Assembly (NCBI GenBank): GCA_933207985.1 | Contig: OW240913.1 | Coordinates: 102,231,909-102,295,908, forward strand | Length of the DNA stretch: 64,000 nt | Direction of reading: 5' to 3' | Source of the DNA: Pelobates cultripes | Taxonomy: Eukaryota; Chordata; Amphibia; Anura; Pelobatidae | Shown here: positions 1 through 11,553 of the stretch, piece after piece | Layout of the letters: each line of letters begins with the position of its first letter | How positions within the stretch are numbered: the stretch's first letter is position 1 | The notes under the pieces: generated by a model | Told to the model about the DNA's origin: nothing | The model's input: the letters and a program-made list of their open reading frames with translations, nothing else | The model's database searches: none | Position numbers and translations under genes: made by a program

Positions 1-443
1 AGAATGCTGCAGCTGCTATAGTATAATGAGATAAATCAGTTACTACATGCAAGGCTTCTCTACTTGCAGATATTGGCACTTTATTAATATCATTTTAAAG
101 GAACACTCCACGGTTATAGATAAACACATTTTTTAATAAAGCTGTAAGACTGTTCTGTACTTAATTACATACCTCCATAGCTCCACTCCACCCAATCCAA
201 GTCATAGGGTTCAGATGAAAAAAGTAAAATCCCTGATTCTATTCCAAATCAAAAAAGTGTTGAACTTGCAAACCTCTACGTAGGATGAGGTTTTCTCGTC
301 AGTATATGTATGTTTATTGATAGGGAAATAGTTAGAAAAAATAACTTATAGGGAGTTATGTGGTAGGACACATTCTCCTGCTTTAGACGTTCCCCTATTA
401 AAACTAAGCATATTTATAGTGCGTTATCTCATATTGGAGATGA

Positions 444-730
444 TTGATCAGTAGTGATGTCGCAAACTTTTTGCGAACGGTTCGCCGCGGTTCGCAGCGG
501 ACTCCAGTCGGCAGACACATCCCGGCCAATCTGCAGCTGACCCTCCTTCCCAGACCCTCCCACCTCCTGGACAGCATCCATTTTGAAGGCAGCTTCAAAA
601 TGGATGCTGTCCAGGAGGTGGGAGGGTCTGGGAGGGAGGGTCAGCTGCAGATTGGCCGGGATATGTCTGCTGACTGGAGTCCGTGGCGAACGGTTCGAGG
701 CGAACCGTTCGCGACATCACTATTGATCAG
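444..730. mobile_element. Palindromic hAT MITE with 8-bp target duplication
   Basis: Element 452-722 is a near-perfect palindrome of about 271 bp. It starts TAGTGATGTCGC and ends with the inverted complement, and is flanked by identical 8-bp repeats TTGATCAG (444-451 and 723-730). The two arms meet near 590 in a CATCCATTTTGAAG loop. An 8-bp duplication and this type of end are typical of hAT transposons. No transposase. It belongs to the same family as the two insertions at 10.8 and 11.3 kb. Confidence 0.88.
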
Positions 731-1099
731 CAAAGAGATCAATATTGTGTCTACAAGCTCTGTATATGTTTTATTGCTTGTGATGTTTCTTTGTTTCTCT
801 ATTAACCCCTTAAGGATAAGGTAATTGTATAAGTTCTGATCAAAACAAAATCTGGAATTTGAGCTATTTGTTGTTCAACCATAATTTAACTCTTTCATAT
901 TAAGTGCACTCACACTTATTAAATATTATTTTGTTCAGGAGAAACATGGCTTTCATTTCACATCCAATATTTATATATGAAATTTAATTTTATATGAACA
1001 GAATCTAAAAGATGTGAGAAATTAAGATTTTTAAAATTATTTTCTGCATGGAATTTTAACTGTGAATGTCATATTACAGCTTTTGCAGCAATAAAATAT

Positions 1100-1860
1100 T
1101 GGTGTTCCCTTTTTAGTTTTTACACATTGAGATGTACCAGATTGGTTTGCTGGGTCTATGTTGCCTTTGAGTCAGGTTGCCAGCCCAGGATTTAAAATTA
1201 ACCCCATCATGGCATACCATGACAACCCAGGGTATTTAAAATGGAGTATGCCAAGTCTTCTTTAGTAGCCAATTAGTTACAAATCCTGGCCAAATTTAGT
1301 GTTCATATTTGTTTTTCTGCATTTTTCACCAAAAAACTGTCCTTTCACCGGTGATATTAGCAGAATTATACATTTTACTGCTTTAAAACACTCATATTTG
1401 TGTTTAGTGACATCTTATGAGTACAACAGTACCCCACATGTTTATGGTGTTTTGGAAAGTTAAAGTGTCAAATATAAGGCTTGCCCATTTCAGTTTTTAC
1501 ACATTGAAATTTGCCAGACTAGTTATGTTGCCTTTGAGTCCATATGGCAACCCAGGAATGAGAATTACTACCATTTGCAAAAGTATACTACCCAGCGTAT
1601 TCAATTTGGGATATGCCCAGTCTTGTTTAGTGGCCACTTAGCCACAAACCCTGGACAAAGTTAGCGTTCATATTCGTTTTTGCCTTTCTTCACACAGAAA
1701 CGGCACTTTCATTGATGATATCATCATTGTGATACTTCTGAGTGTTTGTAAACACTCATATTTGTGTTCAGCGAAGTCTCCTGAGTACAATAGTAGCCCC
1801 CATGTACAGGTTCTGTGGTGTCTTGGAAAGTTACCAGGGATTGTAAAAATAATTTGTGGA
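1100..1860. repeat. Diverged tandem satellite, ~370-bp period, two copies
   Basis: Phrases recur at about 365-375 bp spacing: TTTTTACACATTGA (1120 and 1495), ATGTTGCCTTTGAGT, GCCACTTAG/GCCAATTAG, and AAACACTCATATTTGTGTT (1386 and 1750), followed by GAGTACAA and a CCCCCATGT-like stretch. The copies are clearly diverged, with indels. I recall similar dispersed satellite units in frog genomes. No coding potential. Confidence 0.7.
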
Positions 1861-2024
1861 GAAAATGCTTGGTTGATGCTATCTGACAGTCACTCACTGC
1901 TACGCGTGGGAAGGCATGAAATTTCTTCTCCGCCATATTGTCATTAGATCCAAAATAAGAAATAAGAACATCACTTACCAACCACACAATGGTGCAAGGA
2001 ATCTGGCTCTGCCCAAGCCAGTAT

Positions 2025-2265
2025 ATATGCAGGAATGTATAAAAATAAATTCCAGCACTTTCTTTTGAAAATAGTGTCCCTTTATTCAGGTGCCCTAAAT
2101 GTATAACATCAATGTTTTGACCGCTGCAACGGTCTTTATCAAGTTTTTTTTTTTTTTTTTAAAAGACCGTTGCAGAGGTCGAAATTTTGCTGCTGCACAC
2201 TTTGGGCACCTGGCTAAAGGGATACTACTTTCAAACAGAAGTGCTGGAATTTATATCGTCATTAG
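2025..2265. repeat. Imperfect head-to-head inverted repeat with a GACCGTTGCAG hairpin
   Basis: The reverse complement of 2030-2148 aligns with 2160-2265. Shared blocks in both arms are AAGACCGTTGCAG, a GGTC-then-AAA run, GGGCACCTG, AAAGGGA and AGTGCTGGAATTTAT. A T-run separates the arms. Each arm holds a small stem (GACCG/CGGTC) followed by an A-rich core, preceded on the minus strand by TTGATAA. The element class is uncertain: it could be a MITE-like fold-back or paired terminal repeats of a Penelope-like element. Confidence 0.6.
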
Positions 2266-3087
2266 AGTCCAGGCATTCTAAGCCAGATCAAAAGGCATTA
2301 CTATCCTCATACACAGGAACTGGCCCTTTGTATTGAATCAACTCTCAGCCGATGTCCATGAAGCAAAAACGCTTCTTTTGGAAAATAGCACAGTCTGGTT
2401 CTTTTTAATGGAACTGTCAGATATGTAAGGAAATGTGTGCAGTATATCACGCTGAATGCGTGATTTACACAATAAGCCCTCAGAGGCAGATTCATCTTCT
2501 GACATTTGGGGGCCCTACTTGGTAACCAGAGACAATCAATCTTTTGGAGGAAAATCTATGATTGTACCAGCCAGCCCTTTGTTTTCAGTAAGACATTCTC
2601 ATGATCATTTGCAGAAGAAGAAGAAAAAAAAAATAACTATTACATTTTTCAATATCCCTGACAACAGCCCCCTCCCCGTACAAAGAGGTTGATGATGAAA
2701 TCTGGCTCCAAACACAATTTCAATGTATTTGTCATGAAGTCTGTCCTTTTTTTCCATTTAGTATGTAGGTAGAAATAATAACCTTTCGTAATATCTCATA
2801 ATATTCCTGGTCTTTTGGTGATGTACCTTTGTCTTTCATTTCTGTTCATGACACGCTATCCTCTCTATGAACAATACTAATTCCTCATGGCGGGTGCAGA
2901 GTAAAGATGAGTAATGCTACCGGTAATATAAAAGGGTGACTCATGAGTGACTCATTGCTCTACTACCAGGGAATTGATAACATTCCATTTGGCAGAATAA
3001 AACCCTCAGAAAATTCAATTAACTTCTTCACTGCCAAATACAGTGTCTGACAGCATGCAGTGCAGTGCTGTAGTATTTTCTCTAAGC
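2266..3087. other. No gene seen
   Basis: AT-rich sequence with short purine runs (GAAGAAGAAGAAAAA near 2615). Short open frames have no recognisable protein content. Nothing else supportable. Confidence 0.5.
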
Positions 3088-3197
3088 CAGCGATGGCCAA
3101 CAATTGGCACTCTAATAGTTGGTGACTCTGATTCCCATCATGTTAGAGACTGTGTTTCATCAAGAGAAGGGTGTATTGCCTGAGGTTGGCCATGACC
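3088..3197. repeat. Degenerate short hAT MITE relic
   Basis: The segment begins CAGCGATGGCCAAC and ends GTTGGCCATGAC, an imperfect inverted repeat enclosing a diverged ACTCTGATTCCCATCAT core. That core is like the ACTACACCTCCCATGATGC middle of the elements at 25955 and 26780. Flanks CTCTAAGC and CTCTCTGC match at 6 of 8 positions, consistent with an old 8-bp duplication. Confidence 0.45.
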
Positions 3198-3205
3198 TCT
3201 CTGCA

Positions 3206-4049
3206 GCGATAAAACTGTAACTGTTAGAAGGAATCCTTAATACGTCTGTGTTTGTGTACGTGATTGCTTATAGCATAAAATGTGCAGCTCTTTCCCAGTG
3301 ACCCTGGGGAACACGTGTTGTTTTTGTTTTTTTAATGTTACAGAGACTCAATGTTTTCTCACCTTTTTATCTCTGCTGAAATGAGAATCAATTCCTTGTA
3401 AATACGAATGTTACAAAATATTGCAGACTGATTGGTAGGATTGACATTGTCTGCATTGTAAGGCAAGTCTGTGATTTCTACAATAGAATGTACTGTGGTG
3501 TAAAATTATAAAGTAATTATTAGACTTAGACCTGTGATTGTTAGATTCAGTAACTTTACTCCCTAATTAATAACACTGACAGGAAACAGATACTCTAAGC
3601 ACCAGAATCAAATGGTTTGCAGTACCATTTATTGCTAAATTCTCTATCATTAAGGAGTTTTTTTTTAAATGCAGCCACAATATCCCTGGCTGTAACTCAC
3701 ACAGCCTCCATTAAAAAAAAACAAAAAAAAACATAAATTTTCAATCAGATCTTGCAGCACCATTTGTTTACTTGACAATTTTTTTTAAAACCAGCAAGCA
3801 AACACTTTTAAACAAATATACCCACCAAAATAAACTTTCAAAAGTATGCAACTTTTATAAATTTACTATAAAATTGGTCATATTGCATTGTTGGTCACTC
3901 CTATCAGCTAGGGGAATTTCTTTAATCTCACTTTACCCAGCCAACTCAGTTTTAGACCAGTCCACTAGTGACGGAAACATGCTCTGCATTAATTACACTG
4001 ATCAGACATATTTTCTTCTACTCCTGTCAGGATGTTGCAAGGTGGAGGT
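3206..4049. other. No gene seen
   Basis: AT-rich noncoding sequence with homopolymer tracts (T-run near 3658, A-runs near 3713 and 3724). Nothing recognisable. Confidence 0.5.
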
Positions 4050-4400
4050 ATCAACTGCACATGTGTAAATCTAATCTATCAGGCATGCCCAATGAACTTT
4101 TCCAGCATAGGACACAAATTGGTTAATCATTGCCCCTAGAGTTGGTTTGGAAAGCATATTACCTGTTTTTTTTTCAGTCTGCAGATTAAGGCAATTGTAT
4201 CAGCCTGCTCTGCATGAACACACTGAAGAGATCTTTCAAGTGGACATGTATAAATCTGTCCGGCATGCCCAATGAGCTTTTCCAGCATTCTTAGGGATAG
4301 GACACTGATTGGTTAGATCAGTGCACCCCTAGTGTGGGTGTGGAAAGCACATAATCGTCTTTTTCTCAGCCTCCAGAGTGAAGCAACTGTATCATTAACA
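4050..4400 (+). repeat. Diverged ~185-bp tandem duplication
   Basis: Two units share GGCATGCCCAATGA, CTTTTCCAGCAT, ATAGGACAC followed by ATTGGTTA, GGAAAGCA and TTTTTCTCAGCC/TTTTTTTCAGTC. The first unit starts about 4062 and the second about 4247. The second unit has a few extra bases (TCTTAGG). No coding signature. Confidence 0.65.
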
Positions 4401-5639
4401 GCGGGAGATATTAAACGAGACAGTTGTCGCAAAGTGATGCATGTCCCTTTAAATTATTAACGCAGACTTTATGGGAAAGGACTCCGGCATGGGTTTTCAT
4501 GATTTGTGATCAGAACTGATAGGGGGAAGAGGGGGAAAATAGCAAAATTTCCTTCCCAATCCTGGGTATACATGGGTTAACTTTCATTTAGCATTATCTT
4601 CCACTTTGCTCCTGCTCTGATACCAAACAACAGAGAAATTAATATCCCTGCCAGAGGGAGTTATAAGAAGAACTGTGTGAACTCAGGACTAATTTGTAAG
4701 AAAAGACACAATCAGGCAGAATGCATAATTCTGCAGAGGTAAATTAGCCTCTAAATTATTGCAGTATTGCAACTGCTGCAAAAATACAAGAGTCAGTTTC
4801 TTACCATGCATTTTATGAAATGATAAATCTTAGCAGTCTCAACTAACCATATTCTGTTTGATTATTTACTGTCATGTCTACCCAGCTCTGGATCAGTCAA
4901 TGTGATCCATTCGATACTAATACACACAATGCAGCAGAGCAGCCCTTTTTTTTATATGCTGATGTATTAGTGGAAATATTTAGAAAATTATTGCCAGGGT
5001 CATTATGGAATATTCCACTGTCTCATTTTTCCATATAAAAAAGTCCAGTAAACATTGCTTTCCCTTAAATGGAAAAAAAAAAAAAAAAAACTTAAAAAAA
5101 AACTTTTATTATTAAATAATTCAGCTAGCGGGAGTAACGGAAATCTGTATATGTGATAAATGCTCATCTTTGTTACAGCTTAGAGCAACACACTGCCTCT
5201 ATGTAGAAATAATAATGCATAATAAATTACTGTAATTTATCTGTAAAACTTTGCTTATAGCTGTATTTGGGCATCACTGATATAAAACACACCTTATGTG
5301 TCTAATTCTTTGCTCTTTTAGGAGCTCAGTGAGATTTTTTATCTTGCTGTTTCTTTAATGTATTGTGGTCACCATCCAGTCAGGGAATTTAAATTTGACA
5401 TATCTTAAGCCTACATTACTTTATATATATACTCAAAACACAAGAAAGTATGTGAACATATAATATGTATTGTGCTTGTTTATCTACTATTAAAAGAGCA
5501 CTCTAAGCACCATAACCACTAAAGTTTATTGTAGCAGTTATGGTCTAGTTATCTCCAGTTCTGTCAAACCATTTCTAGTGCTTGCATTTCGGATCTGGAC
5601 TGCCCGTACGGGTGGGACTAGTCTGTTATACTTCAGATA

Positions 5640-7410
5640 TGTTCTCTCTGTAATGGCACTAGATGAGCTAAAACCAGCTTGAGACCTGAGCAGGGACCCA
5701 CCGAAGGGCAGGCTAATTGAGCTGTTGTGCGTTTTTTATTCGTTCCTGTGTGTGGCCTGAACACAGCCAAAAGATTGTTCTCTTAATCCTGAATAAAACT
5801 CCTTCCTATTTGCACTACTCTGTGAAGCATTTGGAATTCTACCAGGCGTGGTAGCAGTCTCTATTGGGTTCCCAGAGTGCAACACTATCTTTGGAATTGG
5901 ATACAACCAATAGATAATCCTTCAGCAGTGGCTGCGCATATTTCAGCGTATAGAGATCAGCAACTTTGAGCAATCCAGCCTAATGTGAACGACCCTCTAT
6001 TGTGATTCTCATTGTGGCTGAGGCACCAATTACCCTTGAATTACATGTTAATTGGAAGAACACTAATCCTGTCATAACATTGAGGACAGTAAGTAGCGCA
6101 TAATGGATAATGACATCTCTGTGACAAGCGAATCTATTTTTATTTTGCATGAGTTCAGCTCTTGGCAGTTCTCTGCTGTGATTGTTACACATATGCATTG
6201 TTTATTATAATGGCTTTCATTATGTGGGTCAGTGGTGCAGGTGCCGTGTGTTCTATGGATCCACACAACAATCTACAATTCTACATTCGCTCATCTACAG
6301 TTTCAGTGATGTTTGGCCATCCAACAGACAGATTCAATGGCTACAGAGTTACAACTTGATTTTTTTTTCAAATCCTTACTAAAAATAAAAGATTGTTATT
6401 GTACATTATTGATAAGACACCAACACATTACACCACACTGTCCCTGAGTATAAATTGTACACATAAAAAGACAAAGGTACAATACATCTAATAAACAATA
6501 CAAAATTTGACATACACATAAGGTGGGGATCGTTTTTCCGTGGGATTACTATCTTTGAAATGCAATGCACATGCCCTGTGGGTTTTATTAGCATTTTATT
6601 TTCTTTTAAATATAGTTTCTAAAGTTTTCTTTATTATTATAAAACATACACATCATAAATTAACAATAAATGATAAATTCCAATTTTTTTCTTTCATTTT
6701 GCCTTTAGCCTATTATTTAAAAACACGTGCTTTAGGTTGACAGCTGATTTTTATTTATTTATTTTCCCCGTAAAATAAATCTGTTAAAACACCACAGTGG
6801 CAAAAAGATTTTAAAAGCTGCAATTTGTCTCTGAAATAATTCAATGCAAAAATATTCATTAAAGAATACATTTTTGAATCCACTAGAATATTAATCATTT
6901 TACTACACTCTGGGCTTTCATATACCCACAAAATAAATTCATAAAAATGACTTTCTTGGATCCTGTAAGATGATCATGTATAAAAGGTTTCCGAGGGAAA
7001 GAGCGATTTAATTATCTTGGGCCTCTTTTTTCTTAGGGAAGAATGATTATATTCAATATTAGCTCATGGATTTTATTTCGAGTGAATTATTAAACCAAGT
7101 TTCTTTTGTCTGATGGAAAGGTTTTGAAATTAATTCTACAGTGAGCTTTTCTCTTTAACAGACCATTTTCTAGTGGGTTAGTGCATGAATGTTCATTGCA
7201 GTCAAAGGTAGATCAATGTTTTGTGTTATGGTGCAATTTATTCTCTGTATTACAGATTGGGATATACTAAAATTAAATGTAAGCATATATAATGTTTTAT
7301 TGCTCAGTCCTGAAGATATGACTAGTTTTTTTATTGTATGTTACCATGCCTTGCTTGAACATACACATTTTACGAGTGGGGGCTAACAGTGCTATGTTTT
7401 GCTAACCTTA
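5640..7410. other. AT-rich stretch without recognisable features
   Basis: Only short, unrelated open frames in several frames, with no known motif. It is preceded near 5490-5640 by a decayed TTAA-family element (TTAAAAGAGCACTCTAAGCACC). Confidence 0.5.
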
Positions 7411-7412
7411 TA

Positions 7413-8000
7413 TTAAAGGGACACTATAGTCACCTGAACAACTGCAGCTTATTGAATTTGTTCTGGTGAGTAGAATCATTACCTTCAGGCTTTTTGCTGT
7501 AAGTACTGTCTTTTCAGAGAAAATGCAGTGTTTACATTACAGCCTAGTGATAACTCCACTGGCCACTCCTTAGATGGCTGTTAGAGATCCGCCCTTGGTC
7601 ATGGCTGCCTAAAATGCATCCAAACATTCAGTATCTCCTCCCTCTGCATGCTGACACTGAACTTTCCTCATAGAGATTCATTGATTCAATTCATCTCTAT
7701 GAGGAGATGCTGATTGGCCAGGGCTGTGTTTGAATCATGCTGGCTCTGCCCCTGATCTGCCTCCTTATCAGTCTCAGCCAATCCTATGGGGAAGCACTGT
7801 GATTGGATCAGGCTACCACTTCTGATGATTTTAGCTCAGTGAAGCAAAACTTAAGAGGCAGAAATTGCCAAGAGCACCTGCCTTGCAAAGACTTCTCATT
7901 GAACTGCATTTGGAAGCTTGTGATTGGACAGCCACAGAACGCTGGGCTGGGTTATAGGGGAAGACTTGCAAAGGCTTTAGAAAATAAATCTGTGTAGAAT
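7413..8000 (+). mobile_element. TTAA-type short element, 3' end lost
   Basis: Begins TTAAAGGGACACTATAGTCACC, the left end of a family repeated many times in the window. Internal family blocks follow: TTTTCAGAGAAAATGCAGTGTTTACATT, TCTATGAGGAGATGCTGATTGG and a TTGGCTGAGA-like inverted block. No matching right terminus was found. A TTAA target is typical of piggyBac-related MITEs. Confidence 0.6.
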
Positions 8001-8060
8001 ATTACAATCTGCAGATTTCGAAAGCTGCTTCGAGATATACCCCGATGAAAAAATACACAA

Positions 8061-8562
8061 TTAAAGGACCACTCTAGGCACCCAGACCACTTCAGCTTAA
8101 TGAAGTGGTCTGGGTGCCTGGTCCAGCTAGGGTTAACCCATTTTTTCATAAACATAGCTGTTTCAGAGAAACTGCTATGTTTATGAATGGGTTAAGCCTT
8201 CCCCTATTTCCTCTAGCAGCTGTCTCATTGACAGCCGCTAGAGGCGCTTGCGTGCTTCTCACTGTGATTTTCACAGTGAGAGCACGCCAGCGTCCATAGG
8301 AAAGCATTATAAATGCTTTCCTATGCGACTGGTTGAATGCGCGCGCAGCTCTTGCCGCGCGTGCGCATTCAGCTGACGGGGAGGAGAAGAGGAGGATCGG
8401 AGGAGGAGAGCTCCCCGCCCAGCGCTGGAAAAAGGTAAGTTTTTACCCCTTTCCCCCTTCCAGAGCCGGGCGGGAGGGGGACCCTGAGGGTGGGGGCACC
8501 CTCAGGGCACTATAGTGCCAGGAAAACGAGTATGTTTTCCTGGCACTATAGTGGTCCTTTAA
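8061..8562. mobile_element. Complete TTAA-flanked MITE (piggyBac-like), 502 bp
   Basis: Terminal sequences TTAAAGGACCACTCTAGG and, inverted at the right end, TTAAAGGACCACTATAG form imperfect inverted repeats bounded by TTAA (8061-8064, 8559-8562). Secondary inverted repeats lie just inside: GGCACCCAGACCAC/GTGGTCTGGGTGCC on the left, and ACTATAGTGCCAGGAAAAC/GTTTTCCTGGCACTATAGT on the right. The centre (8330-8500) is unusually GC- and CpG-rich for the window. No transposase. Confidence 0.8.
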
Positions 8563-9412
8563 AGGCATGCATGTTTTCATTGTGGGTGTATTTTTATATT
8601 ATTTTTATATTTCATGTTTTGCAAGTGGAACACTGATCATGCATGGTATGTCGAGCCTCATAAGGCACCTTATCAGCATTGGCTTCATATACTGTGACCA
8701 GAAACTGATACTGTTGTGTTGTGTAAATGAAAGAGATTGCTGAAAAGGATGTGTATATAGTAGACCTGTCAAATATGGCCCTCTGATACTCACCTCTGGA
8801 AACTCAACTGGGTCACACACAGCCCAAAGAAATTCACATCTGCAATTGTATTACAAGTATTATTCATAAAGGTTTTATGATTAATAGTTTATGTCATGCT
8901 AATGTTCTTTTTCCAAAACAGCTATGTTACCTATAGGGAATATGTTGAAGTAGAATTGACTAAAATAGATATTACAAAGGTAAACAGTTTTCTTCACTAT
9001 AAGTTAAAGGGATTATCCAACCCTTTTTTCAAACAATGTATTTTTTCATTAACAATGCCCTCTAGGTCATTGCTGTTACGTCCCCAGGCTCCCAAACCCT
9101 GTAAAAAGATTTTAAAACTAACTTGACATCCAGAGCCGTGCAAAGCTCACAGCGCTGATCTCCACTCCGTCTCCCAAAGTCAGCTCTGCCAATGCACGGT
9201 CCAATCATAGAGCAGCCTGTAATTGGACTGTTATGTTGGTTTAAAGTGTGCGTGTGCAATGGGAGACGTCAAGTTGCAGTTGCACAACATCTGCATATCT
9301 ACCGTTTGCCCCCAGCCCTATTATTCTAAAATCTTTTGGGTTTGCATGTTCTTCCCACAATTTACTGCTTGTGCACATGGACCCCTCATGGGTTAAGTGG
9401 TAAAGACCAAAT
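8563..9412. other. No gene seen
   Basis: AT-rich, with one decayed TTAAAGGGATTATCC end near 9006. No supportable feature. Confidence 0.45.
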
Positions 9413-9481
9413 TAAAAGCTGGAGATAAGATATAAGACTACTGAATAACTCCAGTCTTATTATATCTTATTTCCAGCTTTT
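9413..9481. repeat. Hairpin-forming inverted repeat
   Basis: AAAGCTGGAGATAAGATATAAGACT is followed after a 13-base loop by AGTCTTATTATATCTTATTTCCAGCTTT. The arms are about 26 bases with a few mismatches. Probably a small MITE remnant. Confidence 0.7.
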
Positions 9482-10467
9482 TCACCATTCCACACACATC
9501 CTAAGTGTCCCTATTTACTAGGGACAGTCCTTATTATGTGCCAAAATCACTTCGTCCCTCTTTTCTATCCTAATGTCCCTCTTTTCTAGAAATTTTTAAT
9601 TGTTGTGTCTGAGTGCATCGCAGAGCTCCACAACAATAATATTCACAGTTATGTGTCTTTAAACGACAATAAATGTGTTTAAAAATCAGTTTGTGCAAAT
9701 AAATTGTTATTAGTAAGTCACCTAAAAGAACAGCACTGCCCCTGGCCACATGCCCAATCACACCTTAAAATAAGTGTCCCTCTTTGTCCATTTGAAATGT
9801 TGAGAGGTATGATATAATAAATTGAATTCTGCAAAGTCATTCATTAGACTCTTCATAGCAACAAATTGTCTCACGTGCAGTCTCTTGGAAATTATGCTGC
9901 CATCCCATCCGTTAAGCACTTTTAATTTTGAAATCCTTACAAACCCCTATGCCTTAGCCCTACATCCTCCCGGGTTATCAATTCAGCTGTGTCTGAGCCA
10001 CCTGTATTCATTATTCTTTTATCTCATAATATCCCAGATTTCTTCATCTCTTTTATCTCCTTCAAGGTTATCTCCATTATGCGAAGTGGCTCTAAATCTT
10101 TATCTAGTGTTCCTCAATCTTTCCTATAACACGACATGGTCAGTGCTGCCAGGAAATGTTTCGGAACAAGGATTTCAAAAAAACCTAAAAAAGTTAAATA
10201 AAAGAGACTGCAACTAACTCATGACCACTTATCTCTCACAAGTCATAAGCACCATCACAACATCCCAACTCACCCCCACTTATTATCTGTGTCCACATTT
10301 GTCAGTTCAGTCTTTAAGGTATGGTACTATTTGTTCCTCTGTCATTGTTTGCCTGCACACAGATGTTTCTAACTGCAGTATTTTGCCAAAATCGCTGCAG
10401 CTATGTGTGGCCTGCTGCCTGCTGTATGTTTGCAAGATTGGATGATCACAGAGTGTAGGTCAAATTG
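9482..10467. other. No gene seen
   Basis: Contains repeated GTCCCT-TTTTCTA motifs at 9500-9590, probably transposon-derived. The open frame at 9822-10217 is T/S/L-rich with no recognisable domain and no splice context. Not annotated as a gene. Confidence 0.45.
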
Positions 10468-10814
10468 TCAGTAAGCCCGTGTACAGCTCCAGTGTCAGTA
10501 AACCTGTGTACAGCTCCAGTGTCAGTAAGCCCGTGTACAGCTCCAGTGTCAGTAAGCCTGTGTACAGCTCCAGTGTCAGTAAGCCCGTGTACAGCTCCAG
10601 TGTCAATAAGCCGTGTACAGCTCCAGTGTCAGTAAGCCGTGTACAGCTCCTGTGTCAGTAAACCTGTGTACAGCTCCATTGTCAGTAAGCCCGTGTACAG
10701 CTCCAGTGTCAGTAAGCCGTGTACAGCTCCTGTGTCAGTAAACCTGTGTACAGCTCCATTGTCAGTAAGCCGTGTACAGCTCCAGTGTCAGTAAACCTGT
10801 GCACAGCTCCAGTG

Positions 10815-10986
10815 TAGAGATGTCACGAACCGTTCGCGAACTTCCTGCGAACGGCTCGCCGCGGTTCGCCACGAACTGTTCGCGGCGAGCTCCGGTCAGC
10901 TGACACATCCCGGCCAATCTCCAGCAGACCCTCCCTCCCAGACCCTCCCACCTCCTGGACAGCATCCATGGCTTACTGACACTCTA
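10815..10986 (+). mobile_element. hAT MITE inserted in minisatellite, right arm replaced
   Basis: Starts TAGAGATGTCACGAACCG and carries the same left-arm content as the palindromic MITE at 452-722 (GGTCAGCTGACACATCCCGG, CCTCCTGGACAGCATCCAT). It is bounded by 8-bp copies CTCCAGTG (10807-10814 and 10987-10994). Instead of a full right arm it ends with GGCTTACTGACACTCTA. The GGCTTACTGACAC part is the reverse complement of the surrounding minisatellite unit and only TCTA is left of the terminal inverted repeat. Confidence 0.8.
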
Positions 10987-11287
10987 CTCCAGTGTCAGTA
11001 AGCCCGTGTACAGCTCCAGTGTCAGTAAGCCTGTGTACAGCTCCAGTGTCAGTAAGCCCGTGTACAGCTCCAGTGTCAATAAGCCGTGTACAGCTCCAGT
11101 GTCAGTAAGCCGTGTACAGCTCCTGTGTCAGTAAACCTGTGTACAGCTCCATTGTCAGTAAGCCCGTGTACAGCTCCAGTGTCAGTAAGCCGTGTACAGC
11201 TCCTGTGTCAGTAAACCTGTGTACAGCTCCATTGTCAGTAAGCCGTGTACAGCTCCAGTGTCAGTAAACCTGTGCACAGCTCCAGTG

Positions 11288-11459
11288 TAGAGATGTCACG
11301 AACCGTTCGCGAACTTCCTGCGAACGGCTCGCCGCGGTTCGCCACGAACTGTTCGCGGCGAGCTCCGGTCAGCTGACACATCCCGGCCAATCTCCAGCAG
11401 ACCCTCCCTCCCAGACCCTCCCACCTCCTGGACAGCATCCATGGCTTACTGACACTCTA
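11288..11459 (+). mobile_element. Second identical copy of the hAT insertion
   Basis: Identical by eye to 10815-10986 at an offset of 473 bp, with the same CTCCAGTG flanks (right copy 11460-11467). It arose by duplication of the array, not by an independent insertion. Confidence 0.85.
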
Positions 11460-11553
11460 CTCCAGTGTCAGTAAGCCCGTGTACAGCTCCAGTGTCAGTA
11501 AGCCCGTGTACAGTTCCAGTGTCAGTAAGCCTGTGTACAGTTCCAGGAGTCAG

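Larger units (their letters stand above)
10468..11553 (+). repeat. 26/27-bp minisatellite with duplicated 473-bp higher-order block
   Basis: Unit: CAGCTCCAGTGTCAGTAAGC plus CCGTGTA, with 26-27 bp variants (CCGTGTA/CGTGTA/CTGTGTA, CCAGTG/CTGTG/CCATTG). The array is interrupted twice by the same hAT MITE arm. Block 10514-10986 appears identical by eye to 10987-11459, including rare variants such as a GTCAATAAG unit and a GTGCACAG unit. This shows a recent tandem duplication of minisatellite plus insertion. Confidence 0.92.

Noticed and set aside
444..824. 126-codon frame across the hAT palindrome
   Set aside because: Open only because the MITE is CpG-rich; both arms are read as inverted complements.
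10468..11553. CRISPR-like regularly repeated array
   Set aside because: Contiguous 26/27-bp units without unique spacers, in a eukaryotic genome: it is a minisatellite.
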